Source: DASQGA01 sp035535315 (GTDB lineage: Bacteria; Actinomycetota; Thermoleophilia; Gaiellales; Gaiellaceae). From it: 13,690 nt of DNA. The position numbers were made by a program, and so were the translations under genes. The notes under the pieces were generated by a model. The model ran no database searches, was not told the origin of the DNA, and worked only from the letters and a program-made list of their open reading frames with translations. Of this stretch, positions 6,429 through 13,690 are shown one piece after another (position 1 is the stretch's first letter; the number at the start of each line of letters is the position of its first letter). The stretch lies in assembly GCA_035535315.1 (NCBI GenBank), contig DATLQD010000152.1:1-13690 (forward strand). The letters run 5' to 3'.

Positions 6429-7820
6429 GTGAGCGACGCTGCCGTCCACCCCTACATCCCGAACTCGGTGCCGCGCATCCGGCAGGAGATGCTCGACGCG
6501 ATCGGCGTCGAGAGCGTCGAGGAGCTCTACGGGGCGATCCCGGAGCGTCTGCGCGTGCCGGGCTCCCTCGATCTCCCCGAGCCGCTTCGCTCCGAGTACG
6601 CGCTGCGCCGCCACGTCGAGGGCGTCCTCGGCCGGAACGACAACTGTGCCGAGACGCTCAACTTCCTCGGAGCGGGGTGCTGGCAGCACTACGTCCCCGC
6701 CGTTTGCGACGAGATCGCTAACCGGGGCGAGTTCCTGACCGCCTACTACGGCGAGACGTATGGCGACCACGGCAAGCTCCAGGCGCTGTTCGAGTTCGCG
6801 AGCATGCTCGGGGAGCTCGTCGAGCTCGAGGCGGTGAGCATGCCGACGTACGACTGGGCCTCGGCAGCGTCGACCGCGATCTGCATGGCCGCGCGGATCA
6901 CCGGACGGTCGGCAGCTCTCGTTCCCGGCTCGGCAGGTGCGGAACGGAGCTCCCTGATCGCGGGCTACTGCGAGCCGTGGGTCGAGCTCGCGACGATCCC
7001 GTTCGACCCCGCGACCGGTCTCCTCGACCTCGACCGGGTGCGGGAGGCGGTCGGGAGCGAGACAGCATGTGTCTACGTTGAGATGCCGAGCTACCTCGGG
7101 ACGATCGAGACGCAGGTGGCTGAGCTGGCCGCCCTCGCCCACGACGCGGGCGCCCTCTTCGTCGTCGGCGTCGACCCGACCTCGCTCGGCATCCTCGACG
7201 CTCCGCCGCGCTACGGCGCCGACATCGTCTGCGGAGAGCTCCAGCCGCTCGGCATCCACATGCACTACGGCGGCGGTCTCGCGGGCTTCGTCGCCTCCCC
7301 CGACGAGGAGCGATTCGTCTCCGAGTATCCGACGTTCCTCATCGGCCTTGGCCCAACGGTCGTCGAGGGCGAGTACGGGTTCGGAGAGGTCGTCTGGGAG
7401 CGCACGTCCTACGTTCAGCGCGGCGACTCCAAGGAGTACACGGGGACGACGCAGTTCCTCTGGGCGATCGCGGCCGGTGCCTACCTCGCGCTCGTCGGCC
7501 CGCAGGGCCTCGCCGAGCTCGGCCAGGGCATCGTGGAGCGCTCGCACTACGCGGCGCAGCGGCTCGGCGAGCTGCCGGGCGTTCGCGCTCCGGCGCTCGA
7601 AGGAGCGTTCTTCAAGGAGTTCGTCGTGGATCTCGGCGAGACCGGACGGACCGTGGAGGAGGTGAACGGCGCGCTTCGTGCGCGCGGGATCTTCGGCGGC
7701 AAGGATCTTTCCTCCGAGTATCCCCAGCTCGGGCAGAGCGCCCTCTACGCCGTCACCGAGGTGCACACGAAGGCCGACATCGACCGCCTAACCGACGAGC
7801 TTGCGGAGGTGCTGCGATGA
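6429..7820 (+). CDS. Divergent GcvPA-like protein (glycine decarboxylase P-protein N-terminal half homologue)
   Basis: This 463-residue protein matches the alpha half of two-subunit P-protein across its full length: HPYIPNSVPRIRQEMLDAIG, LNFLGAGCWQHYVP (77-90), EFLTAYYGETYGDHGKLQA (101-119), FEFASMLGEL, DIVCGELQPLGIHMHYGGG (265-283), and GAFFKEFVVDL near the end. This half has no PLP lysine in the family, so it needs the partner encoded next. Sites nearly fixed in real glycine decarboxylases are changed. The YTPYQPEISQG loop is replaced by YYGETYGDHG. SMYDGGTA becomes PTYDWASA. REQHIRREKATSNICT becomes RGDSKEYTGTTQFLW. This argues for another substrate. The stop overlaps the partner's start (ATGA at 7817-7820), so an equal-ratio complex is likely. 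Automated pipelines would probably call it glycine dehydrogenase subunit 1; I regard the homology as certain and that activity as doubtful. Confidence 0.85.
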   Translation: MSDAAVHPYIPNSVPRIRQEMLDAIGVESVEELYGAIPERLRVPGSLDLPEPLRSEYALRRHVEGVLGRNDNCAETLNFLGAGCWQHYVPAVCDEIANRGEFLTAYYGETYGDHGKLQALFEFASMLGELVELEAVSMPTYDWASAASTAICMAARITGRSAALVPGSAGAERSSLIAGYCEPWVELATIPFDPATGLLDLDRVREAVGSETACVYVEMPSYLGTIETQVAELAALAHDAGALFVVGVDPTSLGILDAPPRYGADIVCGELQPLGIHMHYGGGLAGFVASPDEERFVSEYPTFLIGLGPTVVEGEYGFGEVVWERTSYVQRGDSKEYTGTTQFLWAIAAGAYLALVGPQGLAELGQGIVERSHYAAQRLGELPGVRAPALEGAFFKEFVVDLGETGRTVEEVNGALRARGIFGGKDLSSEYPQLGQSALYAVTEVHTKADIDRLTDELAEVLR

Positions 7821-9391
7821 CGCTCCGTCCCTTCCACCAGGCGAGCTGGAACGAGCCCATCCTGCTCGAGCTCTCGAGCCCGGGAGAGCGCGGGCTCATC
7901 GTCCCGGAGGTCGAGGACGAGCTCCGTGCGGCGGTCGGCGACCCGCTCGCCGGCCTCCCGCCCGAGCTCCGACGCACGGAGCCGCCGGCGCTTCCCGAGC
8001 TGAGCCAGCCGCAGGTGCTCCGCCACTTCCTCCGGCTGTCGCAGGAGACATTCGGAAACGACGTCGACATCCATCTCGGCCTGGGAACCTGCACGATGAA
8101 GTACAGCCCCAAGGTCAACGAAGAGCTCGTCCGGTCCGCGAACGTCGCCGACCTCCATCCGCTGCAGGACGACGAGACGGTTCAGGGGATGCTCGAGGTC
8201 CTCTACCGCTTCGAGCGCATGCTCTGCGAGATCTCGGGGATGAGCCGCTTCACGTTCCAGCCGGCCGGCGGCTCGCAGGCCGTCTATGCGAACGCCCGCA
8301 TGATGCGCGCCTACCACGAGGCGCGGGGCGAGGGCCACCGGGACGAGATTGTGACCACGATCTTCTCCCACCCCTGCGACGGCGCCGGCCCCGCGACGGC
8401 CGGCTACAAGGTGATCACGGTGTACGCCGGCGACATGGGCTATCCGGAGCCCGACGCGATCAAGGCCGCGCTGTCGGATCGGACGGCGGGCCTCATGATC
8501 ACGAATCCGGAGGATACGGGGCTCTTCAACCCGCACATCGACGAGATCGTCACGCTCGTCCACGACGCGGGCGGCCTCTGCCACTACGACCAGGCGAATG
8601 CCAACGGCATCCTCGGGGTCACACGCGCGCGCGACGCCGGGTTCGACCTCTGCCAGTTCAACCTTCACAAGACCTTCTCGTCCCCACACGCCTCGATGGG
8701 GCTGCCGTGCGGGGCCGCTGGGGTAACCGACGAGCTGGCGCCCTACCTGCCTAGCCCGACCGTCGAGTTCGACGGCTCGCGCTACTCCCTCGACTACGAC
8801 CGGCCGCAATCGGTGGGCAAGATCCGCGCCTTTCACGGCGTCCCGTCGGCCGTTGTCCGCTCGTTCGCCTGGGTGCTCAGCCTCGGCGCGGAGGGCCTAC
8901 GGCAGGTGGCCGAGACCGCGGTCCTGAACAACAACTACCTCGCACAGAAGCTCTCGGACGTTCGGGGTCTCGAGGTCTCGTTCGCGAACGAGAATCCGAG
9001 CCACCGGCTCGAGCAGATTCGGTACAGCCTCGCGAAGCTCCAGGAGGAGACGGGGGTCGGAACACTCGACGTCGCACGGAGGACCGCCGACTTCGGCGTC
9101 GCGAGCTACTTCCCGAGCCACGAGCCCTGGATCGTTCCGGAGCCGGTGACGCTCGAGCCGTCGGAGTCCTACTCACGCGCCGATCTCGACACGTATGCAG
9201 AGATCATGGGCGAGATCTCGCGCGAGGCGTACGAGGAGCCCGAAACGGTCCTGAACGCCCCGCACCGGAGCACGATCCACCAGATGGATCCCGCTCCGCA
9301 CGACGATCCCGAGCGCTGGGCGCTGACGTGGCGGGCCTATCTCCGCAAGTCCGAAGCAGGCGCGCCGACGGCGAGCGTCGATCTGGAATGA
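7817..9391 (+). CDS. Divergent GcvPB-like PLP-dependent protein (P-protein C-terminal half homologue)
   Basis: This 524-residue protein is homologous to the beta half of glycine decarboxylase P-protein, a fold-type I PLP enzyme. Conserved parts include HLGLGTCTMKYSPKVNEEL (86-104), DLHPLQDDETVQG (112-124), TNPEDTGLF, HYDQANANG (256-264), and the PLP lysine Lys285 in NLHKTFSSPH. Motifs typical of true glycine decarboxylases are replaced. The glycine-rich PHGGGGPGxGPxGV after the lysine is PHASMGLPCGAAGV (290-303). The SAHGTNPAS block is SHPCDGAGPAT (184-194). QPAAGAHGE is QPAGGSQAV (148-156). YDGAN is YDQAN. The enzyme should still bind PLP but probably acts on something other than glycine. 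GGAGG at 7805-7809 lies 7 bases before the ATG. Both ends overlap neighbours by ATGA, coupling it to the GcvPA-like partner and to PrpE. No H- or T-protein gene is nearby. Confidence 0.87.
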   Translation: MTLRPFHQASWNEPILLELSSPGERGLIVPEVEDELRAAVGDPLAGLPPELRRTEPPALPELSQPQVLRHFLRLSQETFGNDVDIHLGLGTCTMKYSPKVNEELVRSANVADLHPLQDDETVQGMLEVLYRFERMLCEISGMSRFTFQPAGGSQAVYANARMMRAYHEARGEGHRDEIVTTIFSHPCDGAGPATAGYKVITVYAGDMGYPEPDAIKAALSDRTAGLMITNPEDTGLFNPHIDEIVTLVHDAGGLCHYDQANANGILGVTRARDAGFDLCQFNLHKTFSSPHASMGLPCGAAGVTDELAPYLPSPTVEFDGSRYSLDYDRPQSVGKIRAFHGVPSAVVRSFAWVLSLGAEGLRQVAETAVLNNNYLAQKLSDVRGLEVSFANENPSHRLEQIRYSLAKLQEETGVGTLDVARRTADFGVASYFPSHEPWIVPEPVTLEPSESYSRADLDTYAEIMGEISREAYEEPETVLNAPHRSTIHQMDPAPHDDPERWALTWRAYLRKSEAGAPTASVDLE

Positions 9392-11310
9392 GCTCTAAGA
9401 TCGACGCGGCCGCGATGGGCGAGCTGGAGCGGATCTACCGCCGTAGCCTCGAAGACCGGGAGGGCTTCTGGGCGGACGCCGCGCGTGCCATCGACTGGGA
9501 TCTCGAGCCGGAGCGGGTCCTAGACGACACGGAGCCGCCCTTTTACCGCTGGTTCGCCGGCGGCGAGCTGAACACGTGCCACAACGCGCTCGACCGCCAC
9601 GTGGCGGGCGGACGAGCCGACCAGACGGGGCTCGTCTATGACAGCCCGGTCACCGGCACTGTCCAGACATTTACCTACGCGGAGCTCCTCGACCGGGTGG
9701 CGAGGCTCGCCGGTGCGCTCGCGGCGCTCGGCGTGGGGAAGGGCGACCGCGTCGTCGTCTACATGCCGATGGTCCCGGAGGCCGTGTTCGGCATGCTCGC
9801 GTGCGCACGGCTCGGGGCGATTCACTCGGTCGTGTTCGGCGGCTTTGCCGCACACGAGCTCGCGGTCCGGATCGACGACGCACGACCGAAGGTCGTCCTC
9901 TCAGCCTCGTGCGGGATCGAGGGCGACCGGGTCATCGAGTACAAGCCGCTTCTCGACCGGGCGCTCGAGGAGGCGGGCCACGAGCCCGGCCACTGCCTGA
10001 TCCTGCAGCGCGAGCAGGCGACCGCCGAGCTCCGGCCCGGACGGGATCTCGACTGGCTGGAGGCGATGGCCGGGGCGGCGCCGGTCGACTGCGTGCCGGT
10101 GGCGGCCACCGATCCGCTCTACATCCTCTACACGTCCGGAACGACCGGCATGCCCAAGGGCGTGGTGCGCGACAACGGCGGACATGCAGTGGCGCTTCGC
10201 TGGAGCATGGAGGCGATCTACGACACACATCCGGGCGAGGTGTTCTGGGCTGCGTCCGACCTCGGCTGGGCGGTCGGCCACTCGTACATCGTCTACGCAC
10301 CGCTCCTGACCGGCTGCACGACGATCCTGTTCGAGGGAAAGCCGGTTGGTACGCCCGATCCGGGCGCTTTCTGGCGCGTGATCGCGCAGCACCGGGCCAA
10401 AGTCCTCTTCACGGCGCCGACCGCTTTTCGCGCGATCAAGAAGGAGGATCCCAACGGCGCGTTCCTCGAAGGGCACGATCTCTCTAGCTTCCGCTACCTC
10501 TTCCTGGCCGGCGAGCGGCTGGACCCGGATACGTACGAGTGGGCCTCGCACCTCCTTGGCTGTCCCGTCGTCGACCACTGGTGGCAGACCGAGAGCGGCT
10601 GGCCGATGGCGGCGAACTGCATGGGCGTCGAGCCGCTGCCCGTGAAACCTGGCTCGCCGACCAAGCCCGTCCCCGGCTACGACGTCAAGATCCTCTCGGA
10701 GAGCGGCGAGCCGCGCGGCTCGAACGCAGAAGGCGCGGTCACGGTGCGCCTCCCGCTGCCGCCCGGGACCCTCGCGACCTTATGGCAGGCGGACGACCGC
10801 TTCGTCGAGTCCTACATGACCGCCTTCCCCGGCTACTACACGACCGGCGACGGCGGCTACGTGGACGAAGACGGCTACCTGTTCGTGATGGGGCGCGTCG
10901 ACGACGTCATCAACGTCGCCGGTCACCGCCTCTCGACCGGGGCCCTCGAGGAGGTCGTCGCGAGCCATGCCGACGTCGCCGAGTGCGCTGTTATCGGCGT
11001 TCCCGACGAGATCAAAGGCCAGGTCCCGTTCGGGCTCGTCGTCCTCAAGGCGGGTGCGGAGCGAGACCCGAGCGACGTCGGTGCGGAGCTGGTCGAGATG
11101 GTGCGAAGCCGGATCGGAGCGTTCGCGTGCTACCGCGAGACCCGGGTCGTCGAGCGTCTACCGAAGACGCGCTCCGGGAAGATCCTGCGCGGGACGATGC
11201 GGGCCATCGCAGCCGGGCGTGAGTACCGGGTGCCGTCGACGATTGACGACCCGGCCGTCCTCGACGAGATCGAGCTCGTCGTCCGCGGGACGCAGCGGGC
11301 CCCTCTGTAG
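9388..11310 (+). CDS. prpE: Propionyl-CoA synthetase-type acyl-CoA ligase (AMP-forming)
   Basis: This 640-residue enzyme is predicted to activate a short carboxylic acid with ATP and CoA through an acyl-adenylate. It resembles PrpE more than acetyl-CoA synthetase, for example in NTCHNALDRHV (62-72), HSVVFGGFAAHELAVRIDD (146-164) and KPGSPTKPVPGYDVKIL. The P-loop is YTSGTTGMPKGVVRD (248-262). The adenylate motif is WWQTESGWP (398-406). The hinge/A8 region is GRVDDVINVAGHRLSTG (502-518). The catalytic, acetylatable lysine is Lys598 in PKTRSGKILRG, so control by lysine acetylation is possible. ATG 9388 overlaps the previous stop by ATGA and leaves residues that begin in the normal PrpE manner; there is no clear Shine-Dalgarno, so it relies on coupling. 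Length fits the family. In context it likely loads the acid released upstream, by the nitrilase or the P-like pair, onto CoA. Exact acid chain length is uncertain. Confidence 0.92.
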   Translation: MSSKIDAAAMGELERIYRRSLEDREGFWADAARAIDWDLEPERVLDDTEPPFYRWFAGGELNTCHNALDRHVAGGRADQTGLVYDSPVTGTVQTFTYAELLDRVARLAGALAALGVGKGDRVVVYMPMVPEAVFGMLACARLGAIHSVVFGGFAAHELAVRIDDARPKVVLSASCGIEGDRVIEYKPLLDRALEEAGHEPGHCLILQREQATAELRPGRDLDWLEAMAGAAPVDCVPVAATDPLYILYTSGTTGMPKGVVRDNGGHAVALRWSMEAIYDTHPGEVFWAASDLGWAVGHSYIVYAPLLTGCTTILFEGKPVGTPDPGAFWRVIAQHRAKVLFTAPTAFRAIKKEDPNGAFLEGHDLSSFRYLFLAGERLDPDTYEWASHLLGCPVVDHWWQTESGWPMAANCMGVEPLPVKPGSPTKPVPGYDVKILSESGEPRGSNAEGAVTVRLPLPPGTLATLWQADDRFVESYMTAFPGYYTTGDGGYVDEDGYLFVMGRVDDVINVAGHRLSTGALEEVVASHADVAECAVIGVPDEIKGQVPFGLVVLKAGAERDPSDVGAELVEMVRSRIGAFACYRETRVVERLPKTRSGKILRGTMRAIAAGREYRVPSTIDDPAVLDEIELVVRGTQRAPL

Positions 11311-11323
11311 GCCTCCCGAAGGC

Positions 11324-12154
11324 ATGCTCCTAACCGTCCTGCTCGGCCTCACCGCGGCGGCCTGCTGGGGAATCCCGGATGTCTGGCTCGCGCAGGCGAC
11401 GCGAAATGTTGGGCCGTTCACGGTCGTCTTCGGCTCGGTCCTGATCGGCGTCGCCTTCATCGCTCCCGCAGCGCTCTTCGTCGACACGCCTGACTGGACG
11501 CAGCAAGGCGTCTTGCTGGCGGTGCTCGTCGGAGCTCTAACCGCCGCCGGCTACCAGGCGGGATTCGTCGCCTTCCGAAACGGGTCCGTTTCGATCGTCG
11601 CCCCCATCATCGCCTGCGAAGGCGCGGTCGCCGCTGCGATCGCGCTCGCAGCGGGCGAGCATTTGCGCAGCTCAATCCTCGCCCTCCTCGCCCTGGCGGT
11701 CGTCGGCGTCGTGCTGGCCGCGATGGGAGAGAGCGCGGGAGCGTCGGGGGCGCCTCCGGCTGCGTTGGCGGCGTGCATCTGGGGCGTGATCCTCTATCTC
11801 AGCGCGCCCGTCGCGGAAGACCTCGGCGTCTACTGGGGTCTCCTCCTGATCCGTCTGAGTGCCCTCGGATGGATGCTTCCGATCGCCCTATGGTCGGGCG
11901 CCGCGCTTCGCTGGCGACGCGATCCCTGGCGTGTCGCCGCCTGGGGGCTCGGCGACGCGATGGCGTACCTGGCCTTCGTCGCGGCGGCCGATCGCGGCCC
12001 GCTGGCCGTCGCGAGTGTCCTCGCGGCGCAGTTCGCCACGGTCGCCGTGGTCGTTGCCACGGTTTTCTTCCGCGAGCGTCTTCGCACCCGCCAGTGGGTC
12101 GGTGTTGTACTCGTCATAGTCGCAATCACCGCGATCGCGGCCATCGCCGGATAG
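11324..12154 (+). CDS. EamA/DMT-family transporter with ten membrane helices
   Basis: This 276-residue membrane protein has two repeated five-helix halves. The hydrophobic segments are near residues 2-24, 31-53, 61-82, 86-110, 116-134, 146-162, 168-191, 203-220, 226-249 and 257-275. Each half carries the EamA pattern of a small-residue helix ending in an acidic-basic turn: AAAIALAAGEHLR in the first, VVVATVFFRERLRTRQWVG in the second. The family mostly exports amino acids, metabolites or drugs, though some members import. ATG 11324 is 13 bp after the PrpE stop and has only a weak GAAGG nearby. The downstream gene follows after 11 bp, so it is an internal operon gene. It probably moves the pathway's substrate or a by-product; the cargo cannot be told from sequence. 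A longer in-frame start (10967) would overlap PrpE and lacks family homology. Confidence 0.88.
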   Translation: MLLTVLLGLTAAACWGIPDVWLAQATRNVGPFTVVFGSVLIGVAFIAPAALFVDTPDWTQQGVLLAVLVGALTAAGYQAGFVAFRNGSVSIVAPIIACEGAVAAAIALAAGEHLRSSILALLALAVVGVVLAAMGESAGASGAPPAALAACIWGVILYLSAPVAEDLGVYWGLLLIRLSALGWMLPIALWSGAALRWRRDPWRVAAWGLGDAMAYLAFVAAADRGPLAVASVLAAQFATVAVVVATVFFRERLRTRQWVGVVLVIVAITAIAAIAG

Positions 12155-12165
12155 GAGCGCGCGCG

Positions 12166-13056
12166 ATGCCGAAGAGCTCACGTGACCACGTCCCCCTCTC
12201 GCCCCGGCCGGATCTGTCCTTCGCCGAGCGGATCGCCTCGCTCGAGGCGTCGTTCTCGGGGCGGATCGGCTTCCACGCCGTCCGCCTCGAGGACGGTGAG
12301 GAGGTCGGCCTGCGGGCGGACGAGCGGTTTCCCACCGCCTCGGTGATCAAGGTCGGTCTCTGCTGCGCCGCGCTCGAGCTCGTCGCGAGGGGCGAGGCGG
12401 ACCTCGCCGAGACGCTGACGTTGCCGTCGCCGGGCGAGCGAGTCGCGGGTGGAGGCATCCTGAAGCAGCTGGAGGTCGAGACGATCTCGCTCCGGGACGC
12501 CGTGGAGCTCACGATCACCCTCTCCGACAACGTCGCCACGAACGCCCTCGTCGAGCGATGCGGCGTCGACCGGGTGAACGCCTACCTCGCGGGCCTCGGC
12601 CTCGCCGAGACACGGATCCTCGGCCCGGTCGACTTTGCCCGGACGACACACGACGTCGAGGGCGGCATCGGCGTCTCGACGCCACGCGAGCAGACCACGC
12701 TGCTCACCGCCGTGGCCCAGGGATCGATGCTCGAGCCGGCCCTCTGCGAGTACCTCCTCGCTGTGCTCGGGCGTCAGCACTACCAGGATCAGATCCCCCG
12801 GTGGCTCGGCTGGAACCCGTACGCGCAGTATCACGGCCGCGATCAGGTCCTGACGATCGCCAACAAGACCGGTGAGCTCGACGGCATCCGTGCCGACGTC
12901 GGCCTGGTGCGTCACCGTGAGCGCGGCACGCTCGCGGTCGCGGTCTTCACCGACGGTGGCAAGGACCTCCGCGAGACCGTCGACGTCGAGGGCTCACTCG
13001 CGGTCGCCGAGTGCTCCGCGGCGATCGCGGCCCGCCTGCTCGGTCTCGAGACCTAA
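12166..13056 (+). CDS. Class A beta-lactamase-fold serine hydrolase, no signal peptide
   Basis: This 296-residue protein has the class A beta-lactamase layout: Ser59 and Lys62 in TASVIKVG (SxxK), SDN at 120-122 in TLSDNVATN, and KTG at 234-236 in IANKTGELDGIRADVG. The block RQHYQDQIPRWLGWNPYAQ (203-221) is typical of the Beta-lactamase2 group of serine hydrolases. Two points argue against a resistance enzyme. The N-terminus (MPKSSRDHVPLSPRPDLSF) is not a signal peptide, so it should stay in the cytoplasm. The omega-loop region (ETRILGPVDFARTTHDVEGG, 148-167) lacks the R-x-E-x-x-L-N motif with the deacylating Glu166, where an ungapped alignment puts Val155. AGGAG at 12153-12157 overlaps the transporter stop and lies 8 bases before the ATG. 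It may be an amidase, esterase or peptidase for a pathway intermediate. The fold is secure; the role is unknown. Confidence 0.85.
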   Translation: MPKSSRDHVPLSPRPDLSFAERIASLEASFSGRIGFHAVRLEDGEEVGLRADERFPTASVIKVGLCCAALELVARGEADLAETLTLPSPGERVAGGGILKQLEVETISLRDAVELTITLSDNVATNALVERCGVDRVNAYLAGLGLAETRILGPVDFARTTHDVEGGIGVSTPREQTTLLTAVAQGSMLEPALCEYLLAVLGRQHYQDQIPRWLGWNPYAQYHGRDQVLTIANKTGELDGIRADVGLVRHRERGTLAVAVFTDGGKDLRETVDVEGSLAVAECSAAIAARLLGLET

Positions 13057-13059
13057 TAT
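13054..13059 (+). promoter_or_regulatory. Possible -10 element before the aldehyde dehydrogenase gene
   Basis: TAATAT overlaps the stop codon of the serine hydrolase and fits TANNNT. It is one of very few AT-rich hexamers here and lies in the longest gap of the right-hand block. No good -35 element is seen about 17 bases upstream, so the aldehyde dehydrogenase could equally be transcribed from the upstream operon. Confidence 0.3.
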
Positions 13060-13100
13060 CGTGGGGACACGGCGATGACGGCGACCGGACGGGAGAAACC

Positions 13101-13690
13101 ATGAGCGTGGCGGTAGCGCGGTACGAGAACCTGATCGGCGGCGAGTGGGTGGACGCAGTCGACGGCGGGACGGAGCAGATTGTGAACCCGGCGACCGGCG
13201 AGACGATCGCCGAGGTCCCGCGGGGCACCGAGGCGGACGTCGAGCGGGCGGTCAAGGCGTCGAAGGACGCGCTTCCCGCCTGGCTCGAGACGACCCCGGC
13301 CGAGCGGGCCGGGATGCTCCTCGAGCTGGCCGACGCCGTGGAAGAGCATGCGGACGAGCTCGCCCGGGCCGAGTCTCAGAACGTCGGCAAGCCGATGGTG
13401 CACTCGAGGTTCGAGCTCGGCAAGTCCGTGGACAACCTGCGCTTCTTCGCCGGGGCGGCGCGCTGCCTCGAAGGCCGGGCGGCAGGCGAGTACCTTGCGG
13501 GGTACACGTCGATGGTCCGCCGCGAGCCGATCGGCGTCGTCGGGCAGATCGCGCCGTGGAACTACCCGCTCATGATGGCGATCTGGAAGATCGGCCCTGC
13601 CCTGGCCGCGGGCAACGTGTGTGTCCTCAAACCGTCGGAGCAGACGCCGCTCACGACGCTCATGCTTGCCGAGTACGCGCGGGAGATCCT
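13101..13690 (+). CDS. Aldehyde dehydrogenase, gamma-aminobutyraldehyde dehydrogenase-like, 3' end cut by window edge
   Basis: The open frame starts at ATG 13101, with GGGAG at 13091-13095 five bases upstream, and runs off the window after 196 codons. It is the N-terminal coenzyme-binding part of an NAD(P)-dependent aldehyde dehydrogenase. Recognisable parts are ENLIGGEWVDA near the start, NPATGETIAEVPRGT, then GRAAGEYLAGYTSMVRREP, GVVGQIAPWNYPLMMAIWK and IGPALAAGNVCVLKPSEQTP, which holds the conserved lysine of the cofactor site. The AGEY-x-x-G-x-TSMVRR-x-P-x-GVV signature is close to E. coli PatD (gamma-aminobutyraldehyde dehydrogenase) and betaine-aldehyde dehydrogenase relatives. The catalytic cysteine and glutamate lie beyond the window. 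It follows the serine hydrolase by 44 bp. It could oxidise an aldehyde made by this cluster, by the diol dehydratase, or by polyamine breakdown; the sequence does not decide. Confidence 0.92.
   Translation, partial: MSVAVARYENLIGGEWVDAVDGGTEQIVNPATGETIAEVPRGTEADVERAVKASKDALPAWLETTPAERAGMLLELADAVEEHADELARAESQNVGKPMVHSRFELGKSVDNLRFFAGAARCLEGRAAGEYLAGYTSMVRREPIGVVGQIAPWNYPLMMAIWKIGPALAAGNVCVLKPSEQTPLTTLMLAEYAREI

Noticed and set aside
6402..7766. 454-codon minus-strand frame opposite the GcvPA-like gene
   Set aside because: Antisense shadow produced by third-position GC bias. The plus-strand protein is conserved with a strong ribosome-binding site. The similar minus-strand frames at 3916-4881, 5050-6036, 7745-8836 and 12178-12915 were rejected for the same reason.
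6429..9391. Annotation as a functional glycine cleavage system P-protein
   Set aside because: The homology is real, but key glycine decarboxylase motifs are replaced and no gcvH or gcvT gene accompanies the pair, so that specific function is not supported.
12166..13056. Antibiotic-resistance beta-lactamase
   Set aside because: It has no signal peptide and no recognisable deacylating glutamate motif, and it lies in a metabolic operon. A general serine hydrolase is the safer call.

Overview
The window is very GC-rich, with strong G/C preference at third codon positions. It uses GTG starts, tightly packed ATGA-overlapping genes, and at least one promoter of actinobacterial SigA type. Protein style and base use suggest a high-GC Actinomycetota, perhaps a Thermoleophilia-like lineage, but no taxonomic marker gene is present and this placement is an inference. 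No RNA genes, mobile elements, CRISPR arrays or long repeats were found.

Left block (minus strand, 1-2989): an operon for a coenzyme-B12-dependent diol/glycerol dehydratase. The large and medium subunits are fused in one 749-residue chain, followed by an overlapping small-subunit gene and then an unrecognised gene that runs off the left edge. The fused chain keeps the catalytic residues of PduC. It differs at the two positions equivalent to PduC Ser301 and Gln336, which contact the substrate, and it lacks the N-terminal tails that send PduD and PduE into microcompartments. A 268-bp divergent spacer (2990-3257) separates it from the plus-strand genes.

Centre and right (plus strand, 3258-13690): first comes an FMN nitronate monooxygenase family protein. 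A good promoter overlapping its stop codon then leads into a compact run: nitrilase, AcoX/ATP-NAD-kinase-like protein, two PLP proteins homologous to glycine decarboxylase P-protein halves (GcvPA-like and GcvPB-like), propionyl-CoA synthetase-type acyl-CoA ligase (PrpE), a ten-helix EamA/DMT exporter, and a cytoplasmic class-A-beta-lactamase-fold serine hydrolase. An aldehyde dehydrogenase resembling gamma-aminobutyraldehyde dehydrogenase starts after a 44-bp gap and is cut by the right edge.

The most interesting item is the P-protein-like pair. Both halves keep the overall fold, and the second half keeps the PLP lysine, but the motifs that are almost invariant in true glycine decarboxylases are replaced. 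No GcvH or GcvT gene accompanies them. Instead they are translationally coupled to an acyl-CoA ligase and follow a nitrilase and an AcoX-like kinase. My inference is a repurposed PLP decarboxylase or lyase in a small catabolic pathway that releases a short carboxylic acid for CoA activation. The true substrate cannot be read from the sequence.
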